DNA of 64,000 nt from Castanea sativa (Eukaryota; Streptophyta; Magnoliopsida; Fagales; Fagaceae). The first letter of the stretch is position 1; each line of letters opens with the position of its first letter. The position numbers and the translations under genes are program-made. The stretch is from contig NC_134023.1 in the NCBI RefSeq assembly GCF_040712315.1, forward strand, positions 70,339,889 to 70,403,888. The letters run 5' to 3'. The notes beneath the pieces are model-generated. The model was not told the origin of the DNA and searched no databases. It was given only the letters and a program-made list of their open reading frames with translations. Shown here piece by piece: positions 45,193 through 56,640 of the stretch.

Positions 45193-47572
45193 ATGGCCCT
45201 CTTATTCCCAATGAATTTAGCAAAATTTGCTTCTTTTGTAATCACATTATGGGTTATTGTGGTAGCTAGAGATTGTATTCGTGTTATTTGTAGAATGTCA
45301 CCATGTCCTAAAGCAAATCCACCCTTGCCCATTGAAACCGTTTTTAAGCGACCAACTCCATTACCAATTTGGCCACCTGGTATATATCTCTCAATATGAT
45401 CTTTATTATATATTGTTAATTTTCATCGTCATTATCATCATCATCATTATTATATTGATTCCGTTAACTATTTTCAAAATTTTGAGACTAAAATTTGATT
45501 GGTGTCGTATATTTTTTTAAGCTGTGTTTATTTCACACTAAAATTGTGGGTCTAACTCACTGTTTCGAAATGAAACAACCGATTTTAATGCGTTATTTAA
45601 TACTTGCACGTAAACACACTATACTTGCACGTAAACACATGCTAGTGTGTACATAATAAGTTGACCCTATATTTTCTTTTGTTGGAACACATATAACAAT
45701 AATAGTAAGTTTTAGTTTGTGTTTGACAGATTATTTTTACAAACTTATTTTACTAATCAACTTATTTTCGCTACTATACATGAGCCCCACTGTACTTTTT
45801 GGTATTATTTATAGGTCTCATTGTACTATTTCAGCTAACTTTTATATTTATCTACAGTATTTTCAACAAAAAAAATTCAATTTCTGCAAAATAAACAGAT
45901 CCCAAACAAATCATTAGTCTTAAAATTGTGAGAACGGTTAAAGATGTCAACATTTTAGTAAGTGTGGGCAACACGTGTTATTTTTATTAACATTTTTTTT
46001 CCTTTTTTGGTGTTCTACGTTACGACAGGAACAGGATTTGCAACTCAGTTTCTGAGTGTGGGAGATTTGATAGTGTCAGAAGCAACAAATTTCGAAGTAG
46101 TTTGGAGGACTTGTTCAGGTGGTCCAGACAACCTTGGAGCAACATTCTTTGAACCCTCAACAACTGATGATGTAGCACAAGGATACAAGGTGCTAGGTTA
46201 CTATAGCCAACCCAACAACAAGCCCTTCACTGGACAATCTGTACTAGCCTTCGATAGGTACTTACGTGGAAATATGAAGGCTCTGGTGGATTACAATTAT
46301 GTGTGGAGCAGCATGTATTCATCAGATATTGATCAAGATGGGTTTAGCTTTATCTGGTGGCCAAAATGCCCAGATGGTTACAAATCCTTAGGGCTTGTTG
46401 TCACAAACGCAACTTAGAAGCCATCCTTAGATAAAATAAGTTGTGTTACAACTGAGCTCACTAAGCAATGTGAGAATTTCTACTAGATTTGGGGTGCTGA
46501 AGGTATTAATATTTATACTACAAGGCCCATCACTAGAGGGACCCAAGCTATGGGAGTTCATTTGGGTTCATTTGTAGCCCAAGTTGGTGGGGTAATGTCT
46601 GATATAGCATGCTTGAAGAATATCAATTCTGATTTATCTTCTATGCCTACTCTAGAACAAATTGACCCAATATTTAAAGCTTACTCTCCTTGGGTGTACT
46701 TTCATCCTGACGAAAAATACCTGCCTGCCTCAGTGGAATGGTTATTTGAGAATGGGGGACTATTATATAAGAAAGGGGACGAGGGAAATCCTATTCCAAT
46801 TACACCCAACGGCTCAAACCTTCCTCAAGGTGGTTAAGATGATGGTGCCTATTGGTTGAACGTACCGAATGACTTAGATGCCAAAGACTGGGTCAAGAGA
46901 GGAGATTTAGCAATAGCTCGGGTATATATGCATGTAAAGCCCATGTTTGGTGCTACATTCACTAACATAGCTACGTGGATCTATTATCCATTTAATGGTC
47001 CTGCCAAGATAAGGTTTGGACCTCTCAATTTTCAACTTCCGCACATAGGTGAACATATTGGTGATTGGGAGCATGTGACCTTGAGAGTCAACAATTTCAA
47101 TGGAGAGCTACAGAGTATCTATTTTTCTCAACATAAAGGTGGTACATGGTTGGATGCTACTGATCTTGAGTTTCAAGAAGGTAACAAGGTTGCTGTGTAT
47201 GCATCAAGGTATGGACATGCATTTTATTCAAAGCTTGGACTTGTTTTGGATGGGCGTGATGGAATTGGACTGAGGAATGATTGTGAAAAGGCTGATTTGT
47301 ACTTGGATACTGGAGCAAGTTATACATTGGTTGCAGCTGAGTATTTAGGCTCAGCAGTTGTTGAGCCATTTTGGGTAAACTATCTTAGAAAATGGGGTCC
47401 AACAGTTAATCATATTCTTAAGGATTAGATTGATGAGATTTTGAAAATAATACCTAAGTCTCTTAGATGTCGTTTCATGAAATTTTTCAACAAATTACCA
47501 AGGGAAATAATGGAGGAGGAAGGCCCCTCATCGATCAAAGTGAAGGTCAGTTGGGATGGAGATGAAATTTGA
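45193..47572 (+). pseudogene. Vps62/DUF946 copy 3, inactivated by four nonsense codons
   Basis: Exon 1 is 45193-45379 (187 nt) and exon 2 is 46029-47572 (1544 nt); both lengths are identical to copies 1 and 2, and the splice sites are intact. In-frame stops lie at 46415 (TAG for CAG), 46484 (TAG for TGG), 46835 (TAA for TCA) and 47426 (TAG for GAG/GAT-E context). There is no frameshift. The first stop falls after about 190 residues, before the central Vps62 motifs. Loss of function must be recent because no indel has accumulated. A truncated product of about 191 residues is possible but unlikely to be functional. Confidence 0.93.
45715..45905 (+). repeat. MITE-like repeat in intron of Vps62-like copy 3
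   Basis: The same element and position as in copies 1 and 2 (TACATGAGCCCCACTGTAC … AAAATAAACAGATCCCAA). Confidence 0.6.
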
Positions 47573-48682
47573 TGGTTTATTTTTTTGATGCAACTGTTTA
47601 GATTCTAGTACATTAGAAGAAAAAAAAGTAATGGCATACGATGTACATTAGAGTTTATTTATAAACATTTCTCATATATATTGTTTGTATCTGTGAGCAA
47701 ATTGTTGTATAGATTCTCCACAAAAAAAAAACTATTGTTGTATTACTTACTAATTAATGAGATTGGTTTCCTCTAGGTCCAATTTTTTTATTTTTAGTAA
47801 TTCTATATTTCATTTTTGTAGTTGGTCCCCCTTCTCCTCAGTCGGTTTAGCTAGCCAAACTCAAATAGTAACTATCCAACCAAAAAATTTAACCCAAAAA
47901 AAAAAAAATCATAATGGTAATTGTATTTTAGCAAAAAAAAACTATTTTACCACCAAAGAACGAAAAAATTGTGTTATAGGACAAACTAAAGCTAAATTTT
48001 TTGTAACTACAATAAACTAGTATAAATACCAATTAACTGTAGTAAGTTGTTAAAAATAAAATAAAATATTTTGTTAAGAGTATATCTCTTCCTTCAATTA
48101 AAAAACTCAAATTCTCCCTCTTCCTTATTATTTTAATGAGTTGTTTATATTATTTTAAATGAAGTGATAAAAAAACATTTGATATTGAGTGTATTGTAAA
48201 ATGAGATGGTAAAATAGATAAAGTAGATTTTTGAGGTATTAAAAGATAAAATTTTTAGCACCACCACTGTGAATGCTCTTACTTCAAAAAAGCAAAATCC
48301 TAGCCAACCTAATATTAAAATAATATATATTATTCTGCTTTTGTCTTTGTTGGTAAATGATTGCATCTTAATATATTTAGAAACAACGATTTTGTGTATT
48401 TATAATTTTTAATATTATACAGATGTCTATTTAAAGTTTTTTTTTTTTCTTTATATCCCGGCCCTTGCTAGCAAAAAATCCTAAATCCATCCTTGATCAT
48501 AGTATTAAGTAATTTATCTTATATATCAATTACATAATAAAGTGTGTGAGATGCGGAACGAATTACACGTGAAGAACACATGAGTGTGCAAGATGGTACA
48601 GGCCCTCAACCATGGATGGACCCACAGGGGGGGCCGAGGAGGCCTGGGCCCCCCGGCCCAAAGAAAAAAAACGTAAAAAAAA

Positions 48683-48689
<7 letters not shown>
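47573..48689. other. 3' flank of copy 3 and end of the duplicated unit
   Basis: The match with the flanks of copies 1 and 2 continues to about 48110. Then follows what looks like a MITE end (TTTTTAGCACCACCACTGTGAATGCTCTTA at 48252-48281, comparable to the GAGCATCAACAGTGG end near 16964). The part 48485-48605 matches the relic at 27715-27850. The stretch GGGGGGGCCGAGGAGGCCTGGGCCCCCC near 48628-48656 is a GC-rich dispersed-repeat fragment. No gene. Confidence 0.6.

Positions 48690-48742
<53 letters not shown>
48690..48742. repeat. (TG)n(TA)n microsatellite
   Basis: A short TG run followed by a long TA run. Confidence 0.95.
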
Positions 48743-48746
<4 letters not shown>

Positions 48747-50221
48747 ATGCGTGACTATTAATATGACAAAGAAAAAAAAAAGCTATCAAATTTAATTTGC
48801 ATTTCTGTTCATAACTGTTTCTTTTGCTTTCCAAATCTCCTAACGATGCCTTTGTTTTTCAATGTATAACATGAATTCAAATATAAATATTTTTTTTAAT
48901 ATTTATAAATTCAAATACTTATATAAAGAGAAATTAATACAAATTATAAACGGTGTGTTTGAAACGGAATGATCAATGCAAAATGTGGTGCACTTGTGGT
49001 AAGAATAGAAATAAATGCAATTATAATTTTCATAGCATATAAATATATAATAAAGATGTGGCAACCGAATCATGCTGCAAGTAATTTGACATGTACGTGG
49101 TTATGAACGAATTGTGACTTACCAATTACCATGGCAACATGTTAAGTGTTAGGTAAGGTTGGGAATGGATGGGCTAGTTTTTTGGGTTGGAAGAGAAGGC
49201 TATAAGCCTGGCCCAGAAGGTAAACTTCTTAAAAATAAGATGATTTATGAAGAGATACTTCTATTGGGCCCAACTAAACTCAAAACCAAATCAATGAGCC
49301 CAATCTTTCTATTCAGTGTAAAATTACTATGTGTAATTTACTTTGAGTTTGCATTTTGGAAGATAAATTTTGGGAAGCTGTTTTTTTTTTCCCATAAAAA
49401 ATCTTTTTTGAGGTGACTTTGGAATTAATTAACATTTATAAATTATAGGATAAAGTTTAGTTATAAAATTGGTTGTAACCTAAACTTAATATCTTTTTAT
49501 TAGAAGTGAATTTTGACAAATCTACCCTTAGATTACATCTTCTTCTTATATCTTCCGTACTTGCAAAATTTTTAGAAAATTAAAGATTAATAGCTATGTC
49601 ATCAATAAATTGTTTAAATTACAAGTTTTTGTAGTTCAAAATTATGTATAAAATATAAGCTTATAGATCATAAATAATATTTGATTGACACAAAATTTGA
49701 CATGTATATTAAAGATCATAAATGATATTTGATTGACACCAAATTTGACATGTATATTAAAAGCGTAAAGAACATGCAATTAACAGTTAGATTTTCAAAA
49801 TATATAGTAATATTTATTTTATTGAGTAAAGTTGTAGTTAAGGATACAACCAATTTTATAGCTAAACTTTGTTCTAAACTATATTACTGCCAAAGCTATA
49901 TCTCATAATTAAAAAATCTCTTTTTAGAAAAGGTAAATAAATAATCCTTTTTTTTTTTTTCCGTTTTGGACTCATGCTTAATTAAAAAAAAAATCTCATG
50001 ATTTTCTGAATGAAATCAATAGAATTTTTTTTTTCTTGAGAAGAGAAATCTATAAAAATTTATTGCTAAAAATATGAAATTACAAAGTATATATTGGCAT
50101 AGACCAAGAGAACATTACAAATTTATAGCTAAAGAATCATGATCTAATATGCCCTCATCTAACTTTAACCATAATAAAAAGCCCGTTTGCTAAAATCTTT
50201 AGAAACAGCATCATGAAAAAT
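48743..50221. other. 3' flank of the intact PLATZ gene
   Basis: AT-rich. 49325-49440 (TTTTGGAAGATAAATTTTGGGAAGCTG, T-run, CTTTGGAATTAATTAACATTTATAAA) and 49875-49945 (ATTACTGCCAAAGCTATATCTCATAA) match 8150-8240 and 8430-8500 next to the PLATZ pseudogene, so the duplicated segment reaches at least this far. A 39-bp direct repeat (ATCATAAATGATATTTGATTGACACCAAATTTGACATG) occurs near 49670-49755. No gene. Confidence 0.6.
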
Positions 50222-51172
50222 CTAAAAGAAAGGAGATCTAAAGGGTGTCCCTTTTCTTCTTCTTTTGCGATTTGATTGATGAAATTCATCACTTCTATTA
50301 CTTGTCAAACAAGGCACTTCACAAGATGGATCTACTCTTGGTATCACAGGAAATTCATCACTCCAATTGCTTGTCAAACATGGCACTTCATAGTAAGGAT
50401 CTACTCTTGATATCACCGTATCTTTCACCTATAATCAAATTATTGTTCTAGTGAGAAATACGTGTAGATAAAAAAATATATAAAAATACGTGTAATGTTG
50501 TTTAAAAACTGAAAACATGTGTTTAAACACATGTATCAAACGGCTCCCTATATTCAAACATATCAAATAAAACATTAACAAATAGTATACTGAAAAAAAA
50601 AAAAAAAAAAAAATCTTACTTTGCATGCAATTGAACAGAACTTGAATGAAGCTCTTTGTTTATCGGTATAAAAATTGGATATATCCAATAGTTCATATCC
50701 ACATACTTGACACTTGTAAGGTGCATTAGCCCGATATTCATTTGTTTTATTTCTTGTTTGAATAAAAACTATTTTTTCATGGTTAACCGTGTAATGGTGT
50801 ATGTCAGAGATATCCAGCAACCCACTTATATTGCTACTTCGAATTGCACTTTGACGTGAAGCTTTGCGAACCTATAAAAAATAATAATATTAAGATTTAT
50901 TACTACAACAATATGATATTATACATTAAGAAAGTAACCATCATTATTGACCCAAAAAAAAAAAAAAAACTTACTTGGAGAACTTTGTGTTTGTGACCTT
51001 CAGCGTCATGCTTATTTTTGCAACGTTCACAAAATACTTTGTTCTTTTCGCAGTCTCTACAGAAGAAATTACAGAATGTATCTTTGACATCGTGTTTGTC
51101 ACAAGAACAAGGCTCATAGAATTTAGAATTTAAGAAAGACGATAGCCATGGTGGTGGAAATTTGGAATCCAT
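50222..51172 (-). CDS. PLATZ-family zinc-binding transcription factor, three exons
   Basis: PLATZ proteins are plant-specific zinc-dependent DNA-binding proteins that bind A/T-rich DNA and mostly repress transcription in the nucleus. Exon 1 is 51172-50975, exon 2 is 50871-50620 and exon 3 is 50428-50222, all in phase 0, 218 residues. Exon 1 has PPWLSSFLNSKFYEPCSCDKH, FCRDC, FCERC and HKHKVLQ (zinc ligands and the typical LQ at the first splice site). Exon 2 has the conserved ISDIHHYTVNHEKIVFIQTR and CQVCGYELLD…FKFCSIACK. Exon 3 has a basic end (NRKRRRKG). The C-terminal part contains a tandem repeat of about 23 residues (VDPYYEVPCLTSNWSDEF / VDPSCEVPCLTSNRSDEF) that is single in the pseudogene at 8.7 kb. 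Splice donors GTAAGT and GTAAGA and acceptors TATAG are standard. Confidence 0.92.
50455..50550. repeat. Partial hAT-like MITE in intron 2 of the PLATZ gene
   Basis: AAATACGTGTAATGTTGTTTAAAAACTGAAAACATGTGTTTAAACACATGTATCAAACGG closely resembles the right half of the MITE at 35648-35788. The left half is missing. The corresponding intron of the pseudogene lacks it. Confidence 0.7.
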
Positions 51173-51876
51173 ATTGATGCTTTTGCGTTTAAACTTGAAA
51201 CTATTAACTCAGACTATCGATTTTCTAATACTAAAATAAAACACCTTAAGAAAATAATCTCTCTAGCTTGTTGTTTTTGTTAATGAAATAATTGTTCCCT
51301 CAGCCTAACTTGTATTTTATAGTACTACATTTGTTATTTCGAGTTCGAAGAGGAATACTAGACTGAGAATCTGTAGGAATAGGATAGAAATAAATCCTAT
51401 TCCGACTAGGGCTCTAATTATGAAAGATTGAAAGGCTTTTGGTTTATTGGTGCCACTTTTTATTTATTTTTTGGGGGTGCGAGTGACACTTATATATTGT
51501 ACATACTACATACACACACATCTTCATTCTCTAAAATAAATAAATAAATATAAAACTATATATAAACACATCGTTTAGGGTCGTCCCTATATTCCTAATT
51601 TGTTACATACCTTTTTATTTTTATTTTTAATTTTTACATTGGGTCGGTGAGAGAGCAACCAACGGCATCCATTGAAGCCACATTCTTAACTTTGACTAAG
51701 AAGAATAGAAAACAAAATTCTAGCTACAACAAATTGCTACTCTTTAAGTTTAAGGTCTCTCCTAACGTGATGATTTTAAATAAATTAAAAGAAATAGAAA
51801 ATAGATGAAAAGCAATGAGAGAAAAAGAGAGGACACGAAAAAGTTACGTTGATTTAACGGAGCATAGTGTATAACC
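51173..51876. other. 5' flank of the PLATZ gene
   Basis: Promoter side of the minus-strand PLATZ gene. TATTTTATAG-like AT words around 51310 are weak TATA candidates. It contains a TTTATTTATTT-type simple stretch. No gene seen. Confidence 0.4.
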
Positions 51877-52045
51877 TTTTTTTTTTTTTTTTTTTTAACG
51901 GGATAGAAATTCTACTCTAGCTTAATTTATGTGTGTATGTGTAAAAACTCCTTCCTGGAGATTTGGACCCCGGCCCTCACCCTCACATCCACAAGCACTT
52001 ATACTTGTGGAGTGACCATTGCACCAAGAGTGTGTGATATGGTCT
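51877..52045 (-). mobile_element. tRNA-derived SINE (minus strand)
   Basis: Read on the minus strand: TCTTGGTGCAATGGTCACTC resembles a polymerase III A box near the 5' end, GGGTCCAAATCTCC about 55 bp later resembles a B box, an unrelated body of about 85 bp follows, and the element ends in a 20-base A tail (T run 51877-51896 on the plus strand). Size, internal promoter boxes and tail fit a plant SINE. Target duplications are not clear. Confidence 0.7.
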
Positions 52046-52087
52046 AACTTTTTGTTGACCCCTCTTGTTACTACATAAGCTTTAAAG

Positions 52088-52088
<1 letters not shown>

Positions 52089-52131
<43 letters not shown>
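52089..52131. repeat. (TA)n microsatellite
   Basis: A TA run directly left of the palindromic MITE; TATATATATG continues on its right side (52426-52437). Confidence 0.95.
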
Positions 52132-52133
<2 letters not shown>

Positions 52134-52137
<4 letters not shown>

Positions 52138-52425
52138 AATTGCAAATTACACCCCTAAAATTTGGGGATCTTTGAATTTTATACTCTAAAATTTTAGAAT
52201 TTAGATTTTACCCCCTAAAATTTTGAATGTTTGGATTTTTCACCATAATATTTCAGAATTTGAATTTTACACCCTTAAAATTTTAAGTGTTAAATCTATA
52301 TTCTAAAACGTTAAAATGTAAAATCCAAACACCACAAAACTTCTAGAGTAAAATCTAAATTCTAAAACTTTTAGTGTAAAACCCAAACATCTCTAAACCT
52401 TAGGGGTGTAATTTGCAATTTACCC
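52134..52425. mobile_element. Palindromic MITE inserted in a TA repeat
   Basis: The ends GGTAAATTGCAAATTACACCCCTAA and (right, reverse complement) GGGTAAATTGCAAATTACACCCCTAA are inverted repeats, and the whole 290 bp can fold on itself with internal copies of 'TACACCCTAAAATTTT'-like units. It sits inside TATATA sequence, so a TA or longer AT target duplication cannot be resolved. It has no coding capacity. Confidence 0.8.
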
Positions 52426-52437
52426 ATATATATATAT

Positions 52438-53442
52438 GTGTGTGTGTGTGTTTTATTTTTCCAAAAAAAAAAAAAAAAAAACCTTATACCCTGACGCAAC
52501 CTTAAACCAAACTTGCCTCTGGTACTAACTTTTAATTGCTGCCATTTCTGAAAAACCAAAGGAGAGGATATGTAACACAAGGAGAGACTTTTATTCTCCA
52601 ATTTTCTAACATAACGAGAGGTTATCTTTTTAGCCTAAATCGTTCATAGAAAAATTAAACCTATGAATTCCAGAAGATTTATTAATTGACCTCAACTCAA
52701 ATAAACTTCAATTCTGAAAATTCTTAAGTAATATGTTTGCATATGTAAATGTGAGTCACAAGTTTGTTTATTGGGTCATTCTTTTTGGTGGATTTGGTTC
52801 ATTCAGATTATTGTGGAGGAATTTGATTATGAGTTTAATAATCTCCATCCCACTTTTGTAGCAATTTTTTCAAAAGAATATTTTGGTTATTGGGTTGAAC
52901 ATTTCTACTAATGGTTGGATGCTGTATATGGTTGATAAAGTGCATCTATTTTTTTTGTGAAAAATCAAAGCCACTGGCTAAATGTGTTCGGTCAGAGAGG
53001 CAAGTAAGGTGGATAAAAGAAATCAAATAGATTTTATCCATAAAAGATAAAAGATTGAACAAATATGGAGGTGATAAGTTGTTAGTATTGGTGTGTGTTC
53101 CAAACACTTTTATTCTTATTTATTTTTTAAACATTGGGAATTTATGAGTAAAATAGTTGTTGGGCAATTATGAAATAAATAGTCATTAGGTAATAATTGA
53201 TAAATAGTCGTTGAGCTTTTATGAGTTATTATTAACCAATAACTATAAACTATTATTTTCATAAGTAGATTATATAATACGGATTCAAATCCTCAAGATT
53301 TCATAGGGTACTCTATCAATATATTTCCTTAAATCCTATCCACAATTTAATGATTTAATGGTCTAAATTCTGTTATGTCAACATTCATCTAACAATATTC
53401 TTAAAAGAATAAAATAATGCTGCAAACAAAACAACTAAGATT
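52438..53442. other. AT-rich intergenic DNA
   Basis: A (TG)n run near 52437-52450, an A-run near 52463, then anonymous AT-rich sequence. No gene or clear repeat seen. Confidence 0.4.
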
Positions 53443-54399
53443 CACTACAACAAAATGTATTTTTAGTGAGGAAAAAATTCGTCACTAAAAGTCCAGTTTT
53501 TTGTCATTAAGAACCTTAGCGACAAAATCGGACTTTTAGTGACGAAACTCATTTCATTGCTAAAACCCCGTCGCTAAAAGTCCTAGCGACGAAAAATTTC
53601 GTCTCTAAAAGTCCGATTTGTTTTAAAAAGAAAAAATTTTTAGTGACGAAAACATTTCGTCGCTAAATGTTTTCCTCGCTAAAAACACTATTCAATGACG
53701 AAAATATTTCGTCACTAAAAACACTTCAGTTTATTAAATCATATTTAGTGACAAACAATTTCGTCACTAAGACTAGTTTCGGATACATATAGCGAAGAAA
53801 AAATTCGTTACTAAAACTATTTTTAAGAAAATCCAGGCACATATAGTGACGAAAATTTTCGTCACTAAAATCATTTTTTACAAAATTTTCGTCACTAAAA
53901 CCATTTTTTACAAAATTTTGCTACATTTAGTGACGAAATATTTCGTCACTAAAACAATTTTTTGTTGTTATATTTGTGACGAAAAAAATTCGTCGCTAAA
54001 ACTTATTTTCTGATTTTATTTTTTTCATAGCTTTGATATTAACCTGTAACCTGTCATTACATTATTAAAATCTCAAATTTGAATAATATATTTATTTCAA
54101 CAACACATTTATAAAAAAAGATCTATACATTCCACAAGTAAAAAATAAAAGAAGTATCCAATTCAAACTCCTTCCATATAATAATTGTTTGCAACACATA
54201 CAATAACTCAAGATGTTTTATAACAATACAAAAAGTGTAGCATAATATAATTAAAACTAATGAAATATGTCCTCATATGTCTTCAAGTAATGCCAAAAGT
54301 AAATCCCCTAAAAGCCACCAATAAGAAATCTACACAAATATAAAAACATACTACATTAAAATCGTAAAGTAAAAACATTAATTATGTTATAAGAAACAT

Positions 54400-55255
54400 T
54401 TCTAACAATGCATTAAGAGTACCAATCACAAACATCACAAGTATAGAGTGTTTACAAGTATTGGAATCAATTAAAGTACTATTCATCACATCTAATCAAC
54501 AAATTCCATTCACATTTGCAAGAAACTAAAAACACTTCCATTATGAATTTAAACTACCTTATAACACCATGCAAGCCACCCGCTTGCTCCAACACAACAA
54601 CCCACCACAAAACCAACCACAAACATCACAAGTATAGAGTGTTTACAAGTATTGAAATCAATTAAAGTACTATTCATCACATCTAATCAACAAGTTCCAA
54701 CCTTACATTTGCAAGAACCTAAAAATACTCCCAATATGAATTTAAACCACCTTATAACACCATGCAAGCCACCTGCTTGCTCCAACACAAAAACCCACCA
54801 CAAATCCAATTTCCAATATCACAAGTATATAGTTTACAAGTATTGAAATCTAATAAAGTAATATTCATCACATTTAATTAAAAATACTCATTTACATTTG
54901 CAAGAATTAAAAAAACACTCCCAATATGTATTTAAACCACCTTATAACACCATGCAGCCACCCGCTTGCTCCATCACAATATACCACCACAAATCCGATT
55001 TCCAACATCACAAGTATAGAGTTTACAAATATTGAAATCTAATAAAGTAATATTCATCACATCTAATAAAGTAATATTCATCACAACTAATTAACAATAC
55101 TCATTCACATTTGCAAGAATTGAAAAAACACTCTCAATATGTATTTAAACCACCTTATAACACCATGCAAGCCACCCGCTTGCTCCATCACAACATATTA
55201 CCACAAATCCAGTTTCCAACATCATAAGTATAGAGTTTTATAAGTTTTTAACTAA
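54400..55255. repeat. Tandem repeat of about 190-210 bp inside the CACTA element
   Basis: Four units with CTTATAACACCATGCAAGCC at about 54559, 54751, 54941 and 55153, each with CACCCGCTTGCTCCA, CATCACAAGTATAGAGT, TTACAAGTATTGAAATC and TTCATCACATCTAAT in the same order. The last unit is longer because of an internal duplication of TAATAAAGTAATATTCATCAC. Confidence 0.9.
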
Positions 55256-56384
55256 GATTTACTTACTTTGCTCAAGCTAAGCTTACAAATTTTAGAAAAA
55301 ATCAAAAGTTATTGCAAACAATGTGTATTTAGCCTGCAAAAGAGAAATAAAATAAATAAATAAATAAGAATGGAACATTCAGCCCAATTTCATTACCATT
55401 AGAATTTAGAGTTAAATAGTGAGAATAATTTTTTTTAAATTATTAATTTAAGGCTTATAAAAAATGTAGTGTTTTTAGCCTCATCACAATTTTGCCAGCA
55501 CACACCAAACAGTGCACCTCTTTCTTTTTTTTTCTTTCCCTGAGAAATGATATCAACAGACTATAGAAGCTTTAAGCTCTAAAGTCTAAACGTAGAGGAT
55601 GGCTGAAAATACATAATTTTTTAGATGAATGGCTGAGAATTTTCACCTTAACAAGACTAGGAATCAATTAGGTGTTGGCTTTGCTACCCAAAAAAAAAAA
55701 AAAGGTGTTGGCTTGTACCATAATGATTATTAGGAATTTGAATACAGTGCTTTAGAATTTTGAAACTTCCAGTTCAATTTCTTACATAAATGAACAATCC
55801 CTTATAATATTTGTTGTAAAAGTTAGACCTTAAAATTGAAGCAGCATTACAATGGACTCTGTAATGTTTTAGACCTTTTCTTTTTGGTTTGCAGTCATCC
55901 ATTGACCATGGAATGGTTTATATTAGAAATTTGTACTCAACAATCAACATAGTGTTTATTTATTTGACTTGTGCTAAGTTGTCTGTGAATACTAAGATCA
56001 ATACCATTAGAATTAACATTCAGCCCAATATTCTCACTTCAACAAGGCATAAATAATGGTGTCACACTAAATTTTCTCTTCTAAACCAAACAAAATTTTC
56101 TCACAATTCTAACACAAGCATCATAGCAAAAAAATTTTTTTCTCAAAACCCATATAATTTCTCCTCTTATTCACAATGACAACTGCCTATCTATCATTTC
56201 TCAATCAAATTTCTCACCTAAACCAAATGAAAATTTCTCAGGACAGCTCAAATATTACACCAAAAATAGAAAATAAAACCCAAAAAAGAAAATAAAAAAT
56301 AAACCCAAAAAAGAAAATAAAAAATAAATGACAAAAACCCAAAAAAGAAAATAAAAAAGACAAAGAAATTACCTATGGAGACGG

Positions 56385-56640
56385 AAGCTGAATCGTCGCT
56401 GGTGCGAAGCGTCGCTGATGAGTCGCTGGAGCGTCGCTGAAGCGTTGCCTGTGCAAAGCGTCGCCGATGAGTCGTTGGAGCGTCGCTGGTGCGATGCTTC
56501 GTGGTGTGATGCGTCGCTAGAGCATCGCCACAAAGCATCGCGATGCGAAGCGCCGCCGCAAAGCATTGCCAAAGGTCACTGGTGATGGAGCGTCACCGAA
56601 GGTCGCCGGTGATGGAGCGTCGCCGAAGGTTTGATTTGGA
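56385..56640. repeat. GC-rich CGTCGCTGGAG-type repeat block inside the CACTA element
   Basis: About 255 bp rich in GCGTCGCTG, GATGAGTCGCTGGAG and GGTCGCCGGTGATGGAGCGTCGCCGAA. Its composition is sharply different from the AT-rich rest. The words resemble expanded versions of the GTCGCT core of the subterminal repeats. Short open frames here are by-products of the repeat. Confidence 0.8.

Noticed and set aside
56248..56572. Open frames reading SDASHQRR-type repeats
   Set aside because: By-products of the GC-rich repeat block in the CACTA element; no start context or homologue recognised.
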